From the NCBI GenBank assembly GCA_006384855.1, contig VCJN01001741.1:124001-188000 (forward strand): a DNA stretch of 64,000 nt, given 5' to 3'. The notes beneath the pieces are model-generated. The model saw only the letters and a program-made list of their open reading frames with translations, did not search any database and was not told where the DNA came from. This stretch comes from Tetraselmis striata. Its lineage: Eukaryota > Chlorophyta > Chlorodendrophyceae > Chlorodendrales > Chlorodendraceae. The translations under genes were made by a program, and so were the position numbers. Below are positions 22,986-34,130 of the stretch, in pieces. The stretch's first letter is position 1; each line of letters starts with the position of its first letter.

Positions 22986-25900
22986 TCACGGCGCCTTTGG
23001 CAGCACCGCCTTCTGGCGCAGCGTGAGCGCGCCCGTGGCGGTCAGAAGGTTGGTGGTTGTGAAGCGGAGCTGGTGGATTGGGATGGACTTGGTGGGGAAG
23101 GTGCGGAGCAGCGCCACGCCAGCGGCAGGCCCAGCGGGAGCGGTGTCTGCGTCGCCCGCGTCGGCCCTGGCGGCGGCTGTCTGCGTGGCCCCGCCCGCCG
23201 GCGTGCCCCAGAAGCGGATGGTGCAGTCCGCGCCGCCGGACGCCAGCACGGGCGGACCCTCCAGGCCGTGGCTGTAGTCTAGCGCCCACACCGGCCCGCG
23301 GTGGCCCTTCAGCGCCGCCAGGCGGCGTCCCTCCGCGATGTCCCACAGGCAGATGGATCCGTCCACACTGCCACTCGCCAGCTGACGGCCGCAAGGCGAG
23401 ACGGCCAGGCTACACACCCCGGCGCGGTGGCCCACGAAAATGCGCGCGCAAGAGCCGCCGGCCACGTGCCACAGGCGCACGGTGGTATCGGTGCTGCCGG
23501 TGGCGAGGTAGTTGCAGCTGGGGTGCCACGCCAGGCAGTCCACGTCGCTCTGGTGGCCCACCAGCAGGCGAAGCGCACGCCGGTGCTCTGTTGACCACAC
23601 CCGCGCCGTCTTGTCTGCCGAGGCGCTCGCAAAGTAGTGCCCCTGGCTCGTCGCCGGCCAGAAGGTAAGCGGAGGAGGAAGGGGGTAGGTCAGCGCGGAG
23701 CGATATGCAAACATACCAATACTCGCATTACATGTACATATCTTCATATACAACCCTGTATACTTATGTGAAACATGCAAAACATGCTACTCTTCATTAT
23801 GTCACGGATACCATAAACGAAACTGTCCGCACATAATTTGAACTCCTCTCAGCTGCTTCGTTGCATTTAACCCCCCACCCCCCCAGCCCCTCCTGGGATA
23901 AGAGGGCACATCTAAAAGACAGTCAAAAAGTTGTTAGAATAAATAACCAACAAACTCCACGGGAGCATAGGCGGGATAATTTCACACACTTTTCCGATTA
24001 TTTTCGGGAGTAAGTAGATAGTTAAATGGTACGATGTAATTTGTGCAGCCATTCGTGTGTAGACCAATAATCTGCACGCTCCGTCCAGCCGACCCACCAC
24101 GTCGAGCTCTGTGGCGGAGCTTTCCGTGAGGATGCATCGACTGCACACAGCCCGGCATTGAGCGGCCTTGTGGGCGGTGCCAAGAGCATCAGGGGGGGGG
24201 GGGGGGGGGGGGGCACCTGCGGGCTGGCTTCCACCGCCCAGACGGGGTGGTTGTGGCCGTGGTAGGAGGTGAGGTTAGTGCCAAGCTCCATATTCCATAG
24301 CCGCACGGTCGAGTCCGCCGACGCACTGAGGAGGTAGCGCTCGTTGGCGGCCCAGGACAGTGCGTACACTGGCCCCGAGTGCCCCCACAGGCATGTCAGC
24401 TCGTTGCGCTGCCCCGGCTCCTGCCGCGCCCGGCTGCTGGCCCCCTTGGCGCCGGCCTCGAGGGCGGCGCTATCCGCTTTGGACGCCTCGCTCTCGCCGC
24501 CAGCCTCGTCCTCCCAGTCCATATCGTCCAGCGCGTCCGCGCCGCCGGGGCCACCCGCGCCGCCGTCCTCCTCGCCCTTGGCGACCCTGGTGCGCCGCGC
24601 GGCCGCGGCCTCCAGGTCGTATATCCGTACGCTGGAGTCCGCAAAGCCACCCACCACCATGGAGCCGTCGCGTGAGATGGCGGCGCTGTTCAGCGTCTGC
24701 GAGCGGCACCATCACAGCGGTGTCAGGCCTCCCAGCCTGGGCCCGCCCTGGGGAGGTAGTGGTCTCCACGCTGCCAGACGCAGCGCAAGCTCACTTGGTG
24801 CGTGTTGACAAACGTGAAGAAGGCGCACGAGGGCAGCGCCTCTGAGCCTACTGCCGCGCGCGCGCGCAGCTGGCCCATGATGGCCGCCTCCTCGTCCTCG
24901 TCCAGCAGCGACATCGGCAGCTCCGCGTCCACCTGCACCAGTGGCGCCGCCACGGGGTGCCTTATCCCGCTCCCCGCTGCGCCGCTCCCCTTGCCGCCGC
25001 CCTCCGCCTTGCCCGGCTTCTTTTTCTTGGCCTTGTCCTCCTCCGCCTCTACCTCCTTCGCCTCCTCGCGTGCCCGGAGTTCTTGCGAATGCACATACTC
25101 TACATCGTTCTGCCGGAGGTGGGAATAGCGCAACCCAGAGGAGGAGTAAGCTGGTGTGCGGAGCATGGGGGGGGGGCACCTCCTCATCGGTCCTGCCGGC
25201 GCACCTTGAGGAGCCCGAGCTTGAGCGGCTGCGAGTTGGCGCCCAGCACCTCGCCCGACGCCACGCCTGCCTCACCCATTGAGAGCAGGCCAAAGCCCTC
25301 GTCATCCGCAGTGTCGGCCGCCGCCACAGGCGCGCCGCCGTGCACGTCCAGCTTGACCCACTGGTTGATGATGTAGAGCACCAGCAGCATGGTGTTGCTG
25401 CTGGACAGGAAGTTGTTGAGCAGCTTGAAGGAGAAGGTGCACATCTGGCCCGGTCGGGCAGGTGGCATGGGTCGGGCATGGGAGTAAGGGGCAGGACAGC
25501 CCTGGGGGGGGGGGGGGGGAGGGAGAGGTGATAGCGGATGGGGTGGGCATCACACCGACACTGGGTAGCGGATCGACTTGGCAGCTCTGGCGGTGCGGTT
25601 GCGCAGAATGGGCTCCGCCACGGAGATGCCCTGCAGGTCCTGAAGCTCCTCCATGCGCTGGCGCTGCATGCGCGGCGGCGTCGCGTTTATGATGGCTGGC
25701 TTGAAGCGATTGAAGAGCTGCTGAGCCACGGAGGACGCGCCCTGCGTGGAAGCAGAAGAGGTGTTTGGGGAGGCGTTAAACGAGGCGCAAAAGGGCTTTG
25801 GGACCGGGAGGGTGCGGCGGGGCAGGGAGCACCTTGTCGTGGAGATTGAGGAACATGTGGATGAACACGGGGTACAGGACACTGCTCAGCTCGTGGCGGT

Positions 25901-26396
25901 AGAGGTCCAGGGAGCCGGCCACCCAGCTGACCAGCTTGCCGAAGGCCTCCTGGAATACTGTGGGATCATCTGCGCCGTGAAAAAGCGCAGCGGTAGTGTG
26001 CCTCAGTTCGGGCAGAGAGGGCACCCACCTAGCCGCTCCTTGGCGTCAACCAATATTACTGCAAAGGCGCCCACCCTCAGTGCTCTTTAAAACCCCACTT
26101 CCCGCATCCCCTCCCTCCACTCCGTGGGCAGGCTCTGGAACAACGTCAAGATAAGAGCACTGGCGTCGGTACGGTGAGGTGGGAAGGGTAAAGGGGGCAG
26201 ATGGATGCGGGCTGGCGGCACCGTCCGCGACGTTGTGGAACAGGACGCTGCTCAGCACCGCCTGCTCCGCGTCCAGCTGGTGCGGCATCGAGTCCGGTGC
26301 CACGCCACTCTCCTCCGACAGCGCGGTGGCGGCAGACTGGTACCCGTTCTTGCGGAGGTAGTCAAGCACGATGCGGTCGAGCTCCCGCTTTGTCAT
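22986..26396 (-). CDS. TAF5: Transcription initiation factor TFIID subunit 5
   Basis: Complete 7-exon gene: 26396-26222, 25969-25833, 25741-25562, 25444-25205, 25109-24795, 24696-24217, 23642-22986 (TGA); phases consistent, 727 residues, a usual TAF5 length. N-terminal LisH (RIVLDYLRKNGYQSAATAL, about 8-26). TAF5 N-terminal helical domain over exons 2-4 (YRHELSSVLYPVFIHMFLNL, MCTFSFKLLNNFL, MLLVLYIINQWVKLDV). Lys/Glu-rich linker, then FFTFVNTHQ before the propeller. Six WD repeats: GGFADSSVRIYDL, LLSASADSTVRLW, FASASADKTARVW, LATGSTDTTVRLW, LASGSVDGSICLW and LASGGADCTIRFW. An Asp/Glu/Ala-rich insert of about 55 residues splits repeats 1 and 2. TAF5 scaffolds TFIID in the nucleus. The SAGA paralogue TAF5L is less likely given the full N-terminal domain. 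ATG at 26396 is the first in frame; an upstream noncoding exon is possible. Confidence 0.92.
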
Positions 26397-26429
26397 CGTT
26401 TCCGAACACGCCGCGCGGCCGCAGCCGCG

Positions 26430-26460
<31 letters not shown>

Positions 26461-27110
26461 TGCAGGGTCTCGGCGCAGATGGGCTAGGAGGCGGAACTGC
26501 GAGATCAGGGGCGCGCTGGGGATGCGGGGTTTACTTCGTTGCCGACCTTCCGGCCACTCAGCAACGCCAAGGATGGGAGTTGCCAGCACCCTGCCGAAGG
26601 GAGCGCCGCCGTCAGCAGGCGGTGTCGATCGGATGAGCAATCGCGTGCAAGTGCAACATCCCCTTTTTGCAAGGGTTTCACTGGTGCCAGTCCTGTCCCG
26701 GGGGCGGAAAAACAATCCCCTTTTTGGAGGGGCTGATGGGCCACACTACCAATTGAGAATTTGAGATGTACGGGCAGTTGCGTCTAGCTCATGTAATAAG
26801 ATGTAGGGTTTCACTGGTGCCAGTCCTGTCCCGGGGGCGAAAAAAAATAATAAGATGTACAGGCAGTACATTACAGTGATTGCTCGAAGTAGCCCCTGCC
26901 GCATATAGTTTTATGTTAACCAGTCTGCGGTGCCGGCTCTCTGGCTTCATCGATATTCAGTATATTATCGAAGTGCAGCGAATACCAGTACTGTATCTCA
27001 GACCTGACTCCTACTCTGGCTTTACTGTTCCTGTAAGGCTAGGTGGTTGGGAGCGATAAAAAGCCGGAATGAACTGAGCCGGATCTTGCAGACCTTCTAA
27101 CTATTCTTCC
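26397..27110. other. TAF5 upstream region with dispersed repeats
   Basis: Starts with a 30-nt C run (about 26430-26460) just upstream of the TAF5 ATG. Two copies of the 37-bp dispersed repeat lie at 26672-26707 and 26805-26839. No gene recognised. Confidence 0.5.
26672..26839 (+). repeat. 37-bp dispersed repeat, copies 2 and 3
   Basis: AGGGTTTCACTGGTGCCAGT followed by CCTGTCCCGGGGGCG at 26672-26707 and again at 26805-26839; related copy inverted at 16326-16362. The shared unit suggests fragments of one unidentified mobile element. Confidence 0.75.
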
Positions 27111-27555
27111 TTTTTTACATCAGTGCTTTAACATATGCGCACTACTAACAGAACTTAAAGCAACTATGAAAGGTTGCCAGCAAAAGCAGAGAGACATAAG
27201 CATGAAACCAAGGTCGAGCAGGAGGCCAGGGAGCCAAGAATCAAGGAAGAGCCAAGGGAACCGCAAAGTCGCCAAGCTGCCAGGAACCAAGGGGTCAAGG
27301 GAAGCACTGAAGCCAAGGAACGACCAGAAAGACCAAAAGGGAATATGAGACCAATGAAGACCACCGCCCCCATGGTACCCGTAGGCCATCAGCCGCGGCT
27401 AGTACGCTTGCAACCATTGACCCGGGTCATAACAGCATCACATGCCAATGAAAGAAGCGACGCAGGCGCGAGAGCACCATCACGTGCCGCGCGCGCCGCC
27501 GCGACCCCGCCAAGAATGTTGTCTGCATGTGCAATGTCGATGAGCAAGGAGAAAC
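27111..27555 (-). mobile_element. Non-LTR family B, diverged 5'-truncated copy 5
   Basis: Tail text (AAAGGTTGCCAGCAAAAGC, then AAACCAAGGTCGAGCAGGAG) and about 150 bp of C-terminal coding sequence in reverse orientation. More divergent from the other copies, so an older insertion. Ends at the equivalent of GAGCAAGGAGAAAC. Confidence 0.8.
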
Positions 27556-27950
27556 ACCTAACTATTTGTAGTGGGATAGCCGAGGCTCCTACGACCCCAA
27601 CGGCCCACTATAGCCTGACCTAGTGTCGCTTGATTTTCCTGTTATTATTGATTATTCACTGTTATGTTTCATGCCCCCCACCCTAATCTTTAACCCCTCC
27701 CCCTCAACTATATATCTTTCATTAGGTCTGACAGTATTTAGTAGAACATGCCCTCAGCTACATAAAAACTCCCACTGCCATGACTTTCCTCAACTCTTTC
27801 AATGCATGGCCGCAGTGTGCATGAGGGTGTTCTCTGCCATATGCAAGCATAAACGGAAAGGGAGTGGGGCACATTTGAAACCAGTAGCACATTACAGGCA
27901 GCATGAAGGCAACTTGACCATATAGTGGCCCTATCCACCCCTCCATGCAT
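27556..27950. other. No gene recognised
   Basis: AT-richer spacer between family B copy 5 and the unrecognised coding-like block to its right. No repeats or coding family seen. Confidence 0.4.
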
Positions 27951-29230
27951 GTAGTGCTATCATGCCTCTGACCTGCCGTATGTCGCTGCTACTTGCTGCT
28001 ACTGTTGTGGCTGCTCTGCCCTCTGCTCATCCTTGCTACGCAATGCTGCATGCATGTCTAGCTCATACAGCTTCTGAGCACAGTTGGCCTTGGCGCCCCT
28101 CACGAACACCCGGTACCCGGCACGCTCACATGTTTTGCAGAGAGGCAAAAATGTTATAGTCAGCATGTAACTCATCATAAATGAGACCTCCATCTGCATC
28201 ACCTGCCCATGAGCGCAATGCATCATCAGTGGGCGCAACATAGCATGGCAGCCATTAAGATAAAGCATGGGGCAGGTAATGAGGCAAGAAGGGGTAGGTA
28301 CAGAGATGGCAGCAAGCCTCGCCATATGACCATGCATGCTCGACGCATAAGGTGGGCCGGGATGTACGCCCAAGCGGGGTTCTTCTTGTGTGTGTAGTAC
28401 TGAATCTCCACGGGGCGGGTAGCACAAGTCATGCGGTAATCGTAGACGAAGGAAGCATGATGAGAATGATCCTCATCCAGGAGTTGCATGCCGCACATGA
28501 AGATGTCAGAGTTATGGGCATCTGCATGCATGGCCATAGGCAGCCAACCACCTGCACCACTCGAGGATCGGTGCCATGTCAGATGCAGTTGATGTATGAA
28601 TGCCATGTTGCATGCAGGGGGGGCAGAGAAGCCCACCGCTAGTTGGCAATCTCCTTTGGTGTGACCAGGTTTTCGACTGTCCGAGCTGGAAGCTCCACAT
28701 TGGCATGCTTGTGTCTTCTTGGAAAAGGTGCATCTCGGCTTCTAGCAATTTGGCTCCTTGTAGCGCGCACCACACCACGCACGCGCTGAGCTCTGAGACT
28801 CGTGGCCCTTTTGTAGCCCCACGTCGAACGAGAACTTGTCGGTTGGCACGTCATGCATCACCTTCCATATATATCTTCTTCTGCAACCTGCATGTGATGT
28901 CATACTTGTCTTGGGGTTGGCGCGTTCTACCTCCCGAGGCGGTGCTGGCGTCTATGCGTTGCACGCATGATGCAGCAGAGATTCTTGCGTCGGCTATCTC
29001 TCATGACGAGCTGGCTGTCGAAGTCGGCACCCGCATGCTCCAGGAGCTTGCGGAAAGTGCGCGTCTCTAGCCACTGCCTATTGAAGTCGAAGACACTATT
29101 GCCCATGAGCTTGCCTTCCGACACCACAACCAACTTCGTCGTCGTCTGCCATCCTTGGCGACGATGGCGGGCCAAGTTGGGCTAGCGGGAGGTAGCGCGT
29201 GACTGTCCGGCATGGGGCAGCGCCGCCGCC
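27951..29230 (-). pseudogene. Unrecognised coding-like block on the minus strand, frames broken
   Basis: Several minus frames carry protein-like, non-repetitive text that would join only across frame changes: GNSVFDFNRQWLETRTFRKL (about 29040-29100), EAEMHLFQEDTSMPMWSFQL (about 28680-28740), GTASDMAPIL-like text (about 28570), HASFVYDYRMTCATRPVEIQ (about 28400-28460), and MLRPLMMHCAHGQVMQMEVS with VRGAKANCAQKLYELDMHAA (about 28040-28240). I recognise no family. Mobile surroundings and multiple shifts suggest a decayed transposon gene, but a host pseudogene is equally possible. Confidence 0.35.
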
Positions 29231-30036
29231 GCTTTATATCACGGTATCGTTTGCCTCGATGATATAGATACCGTTGCCAGCGCACGCGGTGCGGCGGTGA
29301 GAGCTCAGGCCACCAGCCGCCCAACACTGCTTAAGTACTGAACTGAAAGTTTCGACCCCAAATTCAAGATCCCCCCCCCCCCCCCCCCCCCCTCTCAGTT
29401 TCTCCGCGGAAATCCGGTACCTAATACATAACATCTATAATCGTTGTCCTGCCTTAATAATTGTCCGATGTTCATCCTAATAAATAACATACTGCTGAGT
29501 GTCGCTATATAACAGACCTTCCGGTCGTCGCGCGGCGTCGGCGGTCAATGCGCCATGGTCGGTCGCCAGCCTGGCGGTTAGCTGAAGTACTGCCGCCTGC
29601 TTTATATTTGCTGGTTTTTAGGGCTTTATAGTTAGTTGCCCGTGACGTTGTACTACGCGGTAGCCTCTTGTTGCTTACGCTTTTTTTTTGCTGACGAACT
29701 AGCCCCTCACCTGCCCCCTGTAGACACCGGCCAACCCACCCCCGCCGACCGCATCGCACCCTACAGCCGCACCACGCCGTGCTGCTGCAGCTGTTAACCA
29801 CTACCATCCGGGCGTGCTCCTGTTCAGGTTGTGCTCACCCTGCCCCCCCGCGCTGCCCCTCGTCGGCGAGAGGCCGGATGTGACTACCACCGGCTTGGCC
29901 TTTGACCGCAAGCGCTCGCTAGCAAAGCGCTATGCCGTAGTCCTCGCAAGGTTTGCCATCGCGAAGAAAGATACCGTTGGCGGTGTCGCTAATGACTTTT
30001 CTCCTTCTGGGCTGCAGGTAGGCCCTGCCCGGCGTC
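29231..30036. other. Spacer upstream of the methyltransferase gene
   Basis: Contains a C run (about 29372-29392) and no recognised family. An open frame at 29814-30062 ends just inside the methyltransferase start and could be 5' UTR or a shifted upstream exon. Confidence 0.35.
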
Positions 30037-31050
30037 ATGCTCCGCGGTTCCGCAAAAGGTAAGGCGCCAGGGCTGGACGACGTAGCCCCCGACCTCTACC
30101 CGCAAGGCAGGTCCTCAACCGGATGGCGCTTGCTCTCGCTCTACGTGCTGCTGCCACTGTCAGTCGTATTCTGGCAAGCGGTCATACGCCGTGCTGGCTC
30201 TGGGGGTGGCAGGCCGGTGGTTGTCCGGCCCGCCACAGTCAACGCCACAGTCGCCGGAGTTGCTGCGTTACCGACGGCAACAGGGCAGGACCTAGACACA
30301 ATACTGTACAGCTTGAGCATGTGGGACACGCTCATCCAGGCCAGCATCGGCGCCGACATGACATATGCGCCGGGGCAGCACGGCATCACGCAAGCCAAGT
30401 ACCTTGGGAAGAAGACCGAGTTCTTCTTCCGTGAGATACAGTCCGCACATCAGAGGGGACTAACTGTGAAAACCATCTGCGAGGTGGGCATGTATGCCGG
30501 GGCGTCCTCCCAGTTTTTCCTGCTCTCCAACAAGGGCGCTCACCTCTACACCTTTGACACCTTCTCAAAGGGCAAGAGCGTTAGCGTCGTCGCGGCGCGC
30601 CTACTACAACAGCTGGGCCGTGCCACCCCCATAAAGGGCTCTAGTCTCGACACCGTGCCGCGATTCCCCGTGGAGTTTCCTGGCACGCTGTGCGACATCG
30701 TCTTCATCGACGGGAGCAAGAAGTACGACATCCGCTCGCATGACCTGAAGAATCTCCGCACCATCAGCCACGACAGGACGCTGGTACTCATGGATGAGGT
30801 GTGCAGCGCGGAGTGCGTGCGTGGCGGTCCGCAGCAAACATGCGCCGCGCTTGGCAGCAAGGGCATCAACGAGGCATGCCTTGCGTACCGCGATGCGGTG
30901 CTCCATGGGGAGCTGCAGGTCCGCATGTGCCAAGAAGACTACGACCTCCCCACGGGATATCCCGAGGGGGATTACGTGTGCTCAGCAAACTTCAGCTTCA
31001 GCCGCGGGACCACCTCCTCTTCACTCCGCGTGTGGAACAACAACTTGTAG
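30037..31050 (+). CDS. Membrane-anchored class I SAM-dependent methyltransferase
   Basis: 337 residues, no intron. One hydrophobic stretch near 31-50 (LLSLYVLLPLSVVFWQAVI) after a short basic N-tail suggests a type II signal anchor. A Rossmann-type methyltransferase core follows: ICEVGMYAGASSQFFL (motif I, about 147-162), an acidic strand end LYTFDTF, DIVFIDGSKKYDIRSHDLKN (about 220-240) and LVLMDEVCS. This layout matches the small Methyltransf_24-like group; the substrate cannot be told. Several Cys in the last third could be disulphide-bonded in the secretory lumen. No neighbour suggests a pathway. The lack of introns stands out against the other host genes here and may mean a retrocopy or transfer. 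ATG at 30037 is the first in frame; a near-donor GTAAGG at 30060 leaves the first codons uncertain. Confidence 0.7.
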   Translation: MLRGSAKGKAPGLDDVAPDLYPQGRSSTGWRLLSLYVLLPLSVVFWQAVIRRAGSGGGRPVVVRPATVNATVAGVAALPTATGQDLDTILYSLSMWDTLIQASIGADMTYAPGQHGITQAKYLGKKTEFFFREIQSAHQRGLTVKTICEVGMYAGASSQFFLLSNKGAHLYTFDTFSKGKSVSVVAARLLQQLGRATPIKGSSLDTVPRFPVEFPGTLCDIVFIDGSKKYDIRSHDLKNLRTISHDRTLVLMDEVCSAECVRGGPQQTCAALGSKGINEACLAYRDAVLHGELQVRMCQEDYDLPTGYPEGDYVCSANFSFSRGTTSSSLRVWNNNL

Positions 31051-31584
31051 GCCATGTGCTGGAGTTTACATGGGCTTGGGCCAGTGTCTATACGTAAGGC
31101 GACAATGTTTCAGAGCTTTGAATTGTTTGCCTGTTGCGAAATGTGGTTGTTTTCCCCGCGACCGCAGCAACGCAACACATATCCGCACTGAGCTAAAACA
31201 ACGGGGGCTCGGCATGTCCGTATACATACTGCACCGTGCTGCTGATGTGCGGACTTTCATGGTATCTGAAATAGTGTTCTGGAGCGGTTAGCCGCACATC
31301 TACGCCAAGCAGCATGGAATGCATTTTATTGGACATGAATTCGGAGATGATACTACGTGTTGGGTTTGTGTGACACCCGGCGGACGCAGCTTTTCGGGCA
31401 CGCGGTTTACTGGGTGGTCCTGGTAATTCATCTTGCGCGCTGTGAGTAAATGTAAGCATTGTCCGGTACCATGGCCGGGCTTGGGGCGGTAGCCTTGGCA
31501 GGCCGGAAGTCTTGGCTGGCAGCCCCAGAATAGAAAACCTTACATGTGTCTGATTCATCATCGACTTGCTGCTGTATATATTCC
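31051..31584. other. 3' region of methyltransferase gene, no other gene
   Basis: No coding family seen. A TGTAA motif on the plus strand near 31450 is a distant candidate poly(A) signal. Confidence 0.35.
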
Positions 31585-34130
31585 CTCTATCTTTCCGGCT
31601 AACGCTAGATTGGTGTACCCGGGTTCACTAAACAGATACATGTCGTCGACCGGCCATATCACACTCAAGGTTTAATCGTTTTTCCTCGTCCTTCCAGTAT
31701 GTTGATGCTAACTCATCTCTCTAGCTGCGGTAGAGAGTAGAAACCCTAACAGGGTTTCTGGACCGTCATCTGGAAACCCTAAAATCGGGATATTGGCCAG
31801 ATTTCGGCGATAATCTCAGCGAAAAACTTAATGCGCTGATTCCTCTATGACCCAGGGGGAGTGCCGCACCCAAACCACCATGATTCCCGGGCCTTTTGGT
31901 CCCTATTGGCCATGGAAGATGGGATGTTGGTACAGTGGGCGGGGTGGCGGCCATCATCGGGGTCGACGGCGGCCGATAAATTATCGACAAAAGATAGAAA
32001 AATGCAAAAAAATATGTAAAATATTTCTGAAAATGCAAGACACTCATATAATGATAACCATCAATGCCCAGAAAGATAGGATTACACAGAGGGATGCGTT
32101 TACATGTCCAGTACACGGTTGGTGTTGATGGTGGGAGGGTTGGCGGGTCCAATCTTGGCCCATCCATTCGCCTGCAGGTGGGCTGCAACATGCCTGGCGA
32201 AGCATGGGCGGGTGTAGAGGGATGAGCACACAGGGGCGCCGCAGTCAGAGCAAATGCTACGGACCAGGTTGCGGCGGCATTCCACACACTGCCTACGCTT
32301 GGCGCGTTCTTTGCCATCCTTGAACTTGCTGGGGGTGTGCTCAGGGTTGGGAGCGGAGTACATTGTAGCTGTGAGCTTGGTGCCTTTTGTGTGCCAGCCC
32401 TCATCAAACGCGCGGGGCACTCCAGAGGGTCCGTCACCTGTCTCAGTATCAAAGGGACTAGGAGCACTGCAATGAGAGCTCTTTGAGCTGCGGGTAGTTG
32501 CACGGCTGCGGTGCTGTGCAGGCCAGATGCAGAGCCCATCATCTCAGCCCTCCCCTCCGCAACCAGCGCATACGCCATGGCGCACTTCCACTCATGACGC
32601 GTCATGTCCTTGTTGTTGGTGAAAGAAGTGTAGCACAGGTAGGCGTTGGATTCGGCCACTGCAACGGTGTACAGCCAGAACCGGAGCACAGCACTACGGG
32701 GGCCCCAGCCAGTGGCAACAGAGTGGGGGCCCACACTCAGCTTGTTGTTGATGTCCACCGCGTTGAAGTGCTGCCGATAGGTGGCGTGGCTCTCCCGTTG
32801 CTCCACCTCGTAGCGGTACTTGTGTACGCAGCCGTCCTTGTACTTGGACTTCAGTCGCTCCACAGGCGGTGTGATAGCATCACTGCAGCATGTATGCACA
32901 AGGAGCATGGGTTGGGTATCCTGCCAGGCGGAGGCATAGACCATGCAGCGCTCACCAGTAGTCGTTCAGCGCCTCCACCCAGTCCTGGCATGTCTCGCTG
33001 TACTGGCTGTCAGGCAGGTCCCCAGGGTCGCCCCAGAAGCGAAAGTAGGCGCGCCACTCGTTGAAGCGGCGCTGTGTCATCAGCGCAGCGAAGCCATAGC
33101 GGGTGGGCAGCGCCTTGATGGAGGGCACTGCAGGGTTGTCCCACAGCTCCTCCAGCGACACCGTCGAGTGAAGCGTCATCGCGAGTAGAACCGCCAGGAA
33201 GACCTTGAACTCCGCCAGGGAGAAGGGGACGACACTGCCCCCCCCCCCTTCTCGGTGTGGCGGCGCTGGTTCACGGCATCGACGGCGCGCGACATCGCGC
33301 CGAGGGGGAACCACTGCCAGAAGTGCCATGCCACGCCCGCCTGCGCCGCCTCACTGTGGTTGCGGCGGTAGTGGCCGGAACGTGGGGGGTACGCTCTGGC
33401 CTGCTCACGCTGACAGCGGTAGCAAGAGGCGGGTTCCCAGTCAGGCGGCGGAAGCTCGGTGGGGGTGGGGCGAGGGGTTGGTGCCGCGGGATATTCGTCG
33501 GGTTCGGCGGATCACCAGCGGGCTCGGCATCGGCGTCCGCAAACGCATCCAGCAGCTGCTGGTTGGCCGCCTGCACCTCCTCCAAGTCAACGGTGGTCGG
33601 AACCACCCGCCTGTGCTCCGCGGGGGCCGCTGCTGGGGCGGGGGGGACGAGGGCGGCAGCCTTGAGGCTGACCTCACGCTCTATCTCAGGGTGATCTTTG
33701 GCGAAAGTGACGCGATGCCACGCGCCAGAGTGGCCACAGACGACGCCGCGCAGCGTGACACCCGCCACGGGCTCCCCTGGGTGGGCAGCAACCCATACCC
33801 TCTTGGCGGCGTCGGTTAGATCACCGAAACGGACAGTAATGGCCGTTCCGAGGGGCAGCCGCATGGTGGGCAGGTGGTGGTGGTGGCGGCGGCGGAGCCC
33901 GAGATCTGCTGGGCCCATCGCATGCGCACTGTGGGTATATGGCCCACCCCCGCCGCGAAAACTATATCCCAGCTGCCTTGCTGGGGTGTCAGCTACGAGG
34001 CCTGACCGTTGGTTACGGTTGGGACGACCTCCGTTGCTCAGAAATTCTATTTAACTATTTAGTGCACCCAGGTGCACTATAGGTGTACCGGGGTTCACGT
34101 CCGTTAGCCGGAAAGCTATACATTACTGAA
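31585..34130. mobile_element. piggyBac-like DNA transposon, internally deleted
   Basis: Encloses the transposase relic (minus). Imperfect inverted sequences flank it: left about 31588-31635 (CTATCTTTCCGGCTAACG, then TGTACCCGGGTTCACTAAAC) and right about 34050-34130, whose reverse complement has CTTTCCGGCTAACGG and TGCACCTGGGTGCACTAAAT. They share blocks but in different order and spacing, so exact ends and a TTAA duplication could not be set. Confidence 0.55.
32102..33918 (-). pseudogene. piggyBac-type transposase, deleted and frameshifted
   Basis: Starts at ATG 33918. An N-terminal region with TAITVRFGDLTDAAKRVW precedes the DDE_Tnp_1_7-like start (PFSLAEFKVFLAVLLAMTLH, then RRFNEWRAYFRFWGD near 33010-33200). 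The frame slips inside a C run at about 33238-33248. After ALNDYW (about 32955) the text jumps to the post-catalytic segment (VYASAWQDTQPMLLVHTC, FNAVDINNKLS, RFWLYTVAVAESNAYLCY), so the block that should hold the first two catalytic Asp residues is missing. A further shift near 32470 leads to the Cys-rich C-terminus (CVECRRNLVRSICSDCGAPV … CFARH). Such transposases cut and paste at TTAA; this copy cannot. Family call rests on layout and the C-terminal Cys/His pattern. Confidence 0.65.

Noticed and set aside
22954-23668. Several long antisense or shifted frames over TAF5 exon 7
   Set aside because: GC-rich shadows of the WD-repeat coding frame.
24712-25479. 255-residue minus ORF overlapping TAF5
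   Set aside because: Wrong frame through TAF5 introns and exons 4-5; Arg/Ser-rich shadow.
29814-30062. 82-residue ORF before the methyltransferase as a separate gene
   Set aside because: No family features and overlaps the methyltransferase start; more likely 5' UTR.
33205-33819. 204-residue plus ORF
   Set aside because: Antisense to the piggyBac-like transposase N-terminus; Gly/Arg-rich shadow.
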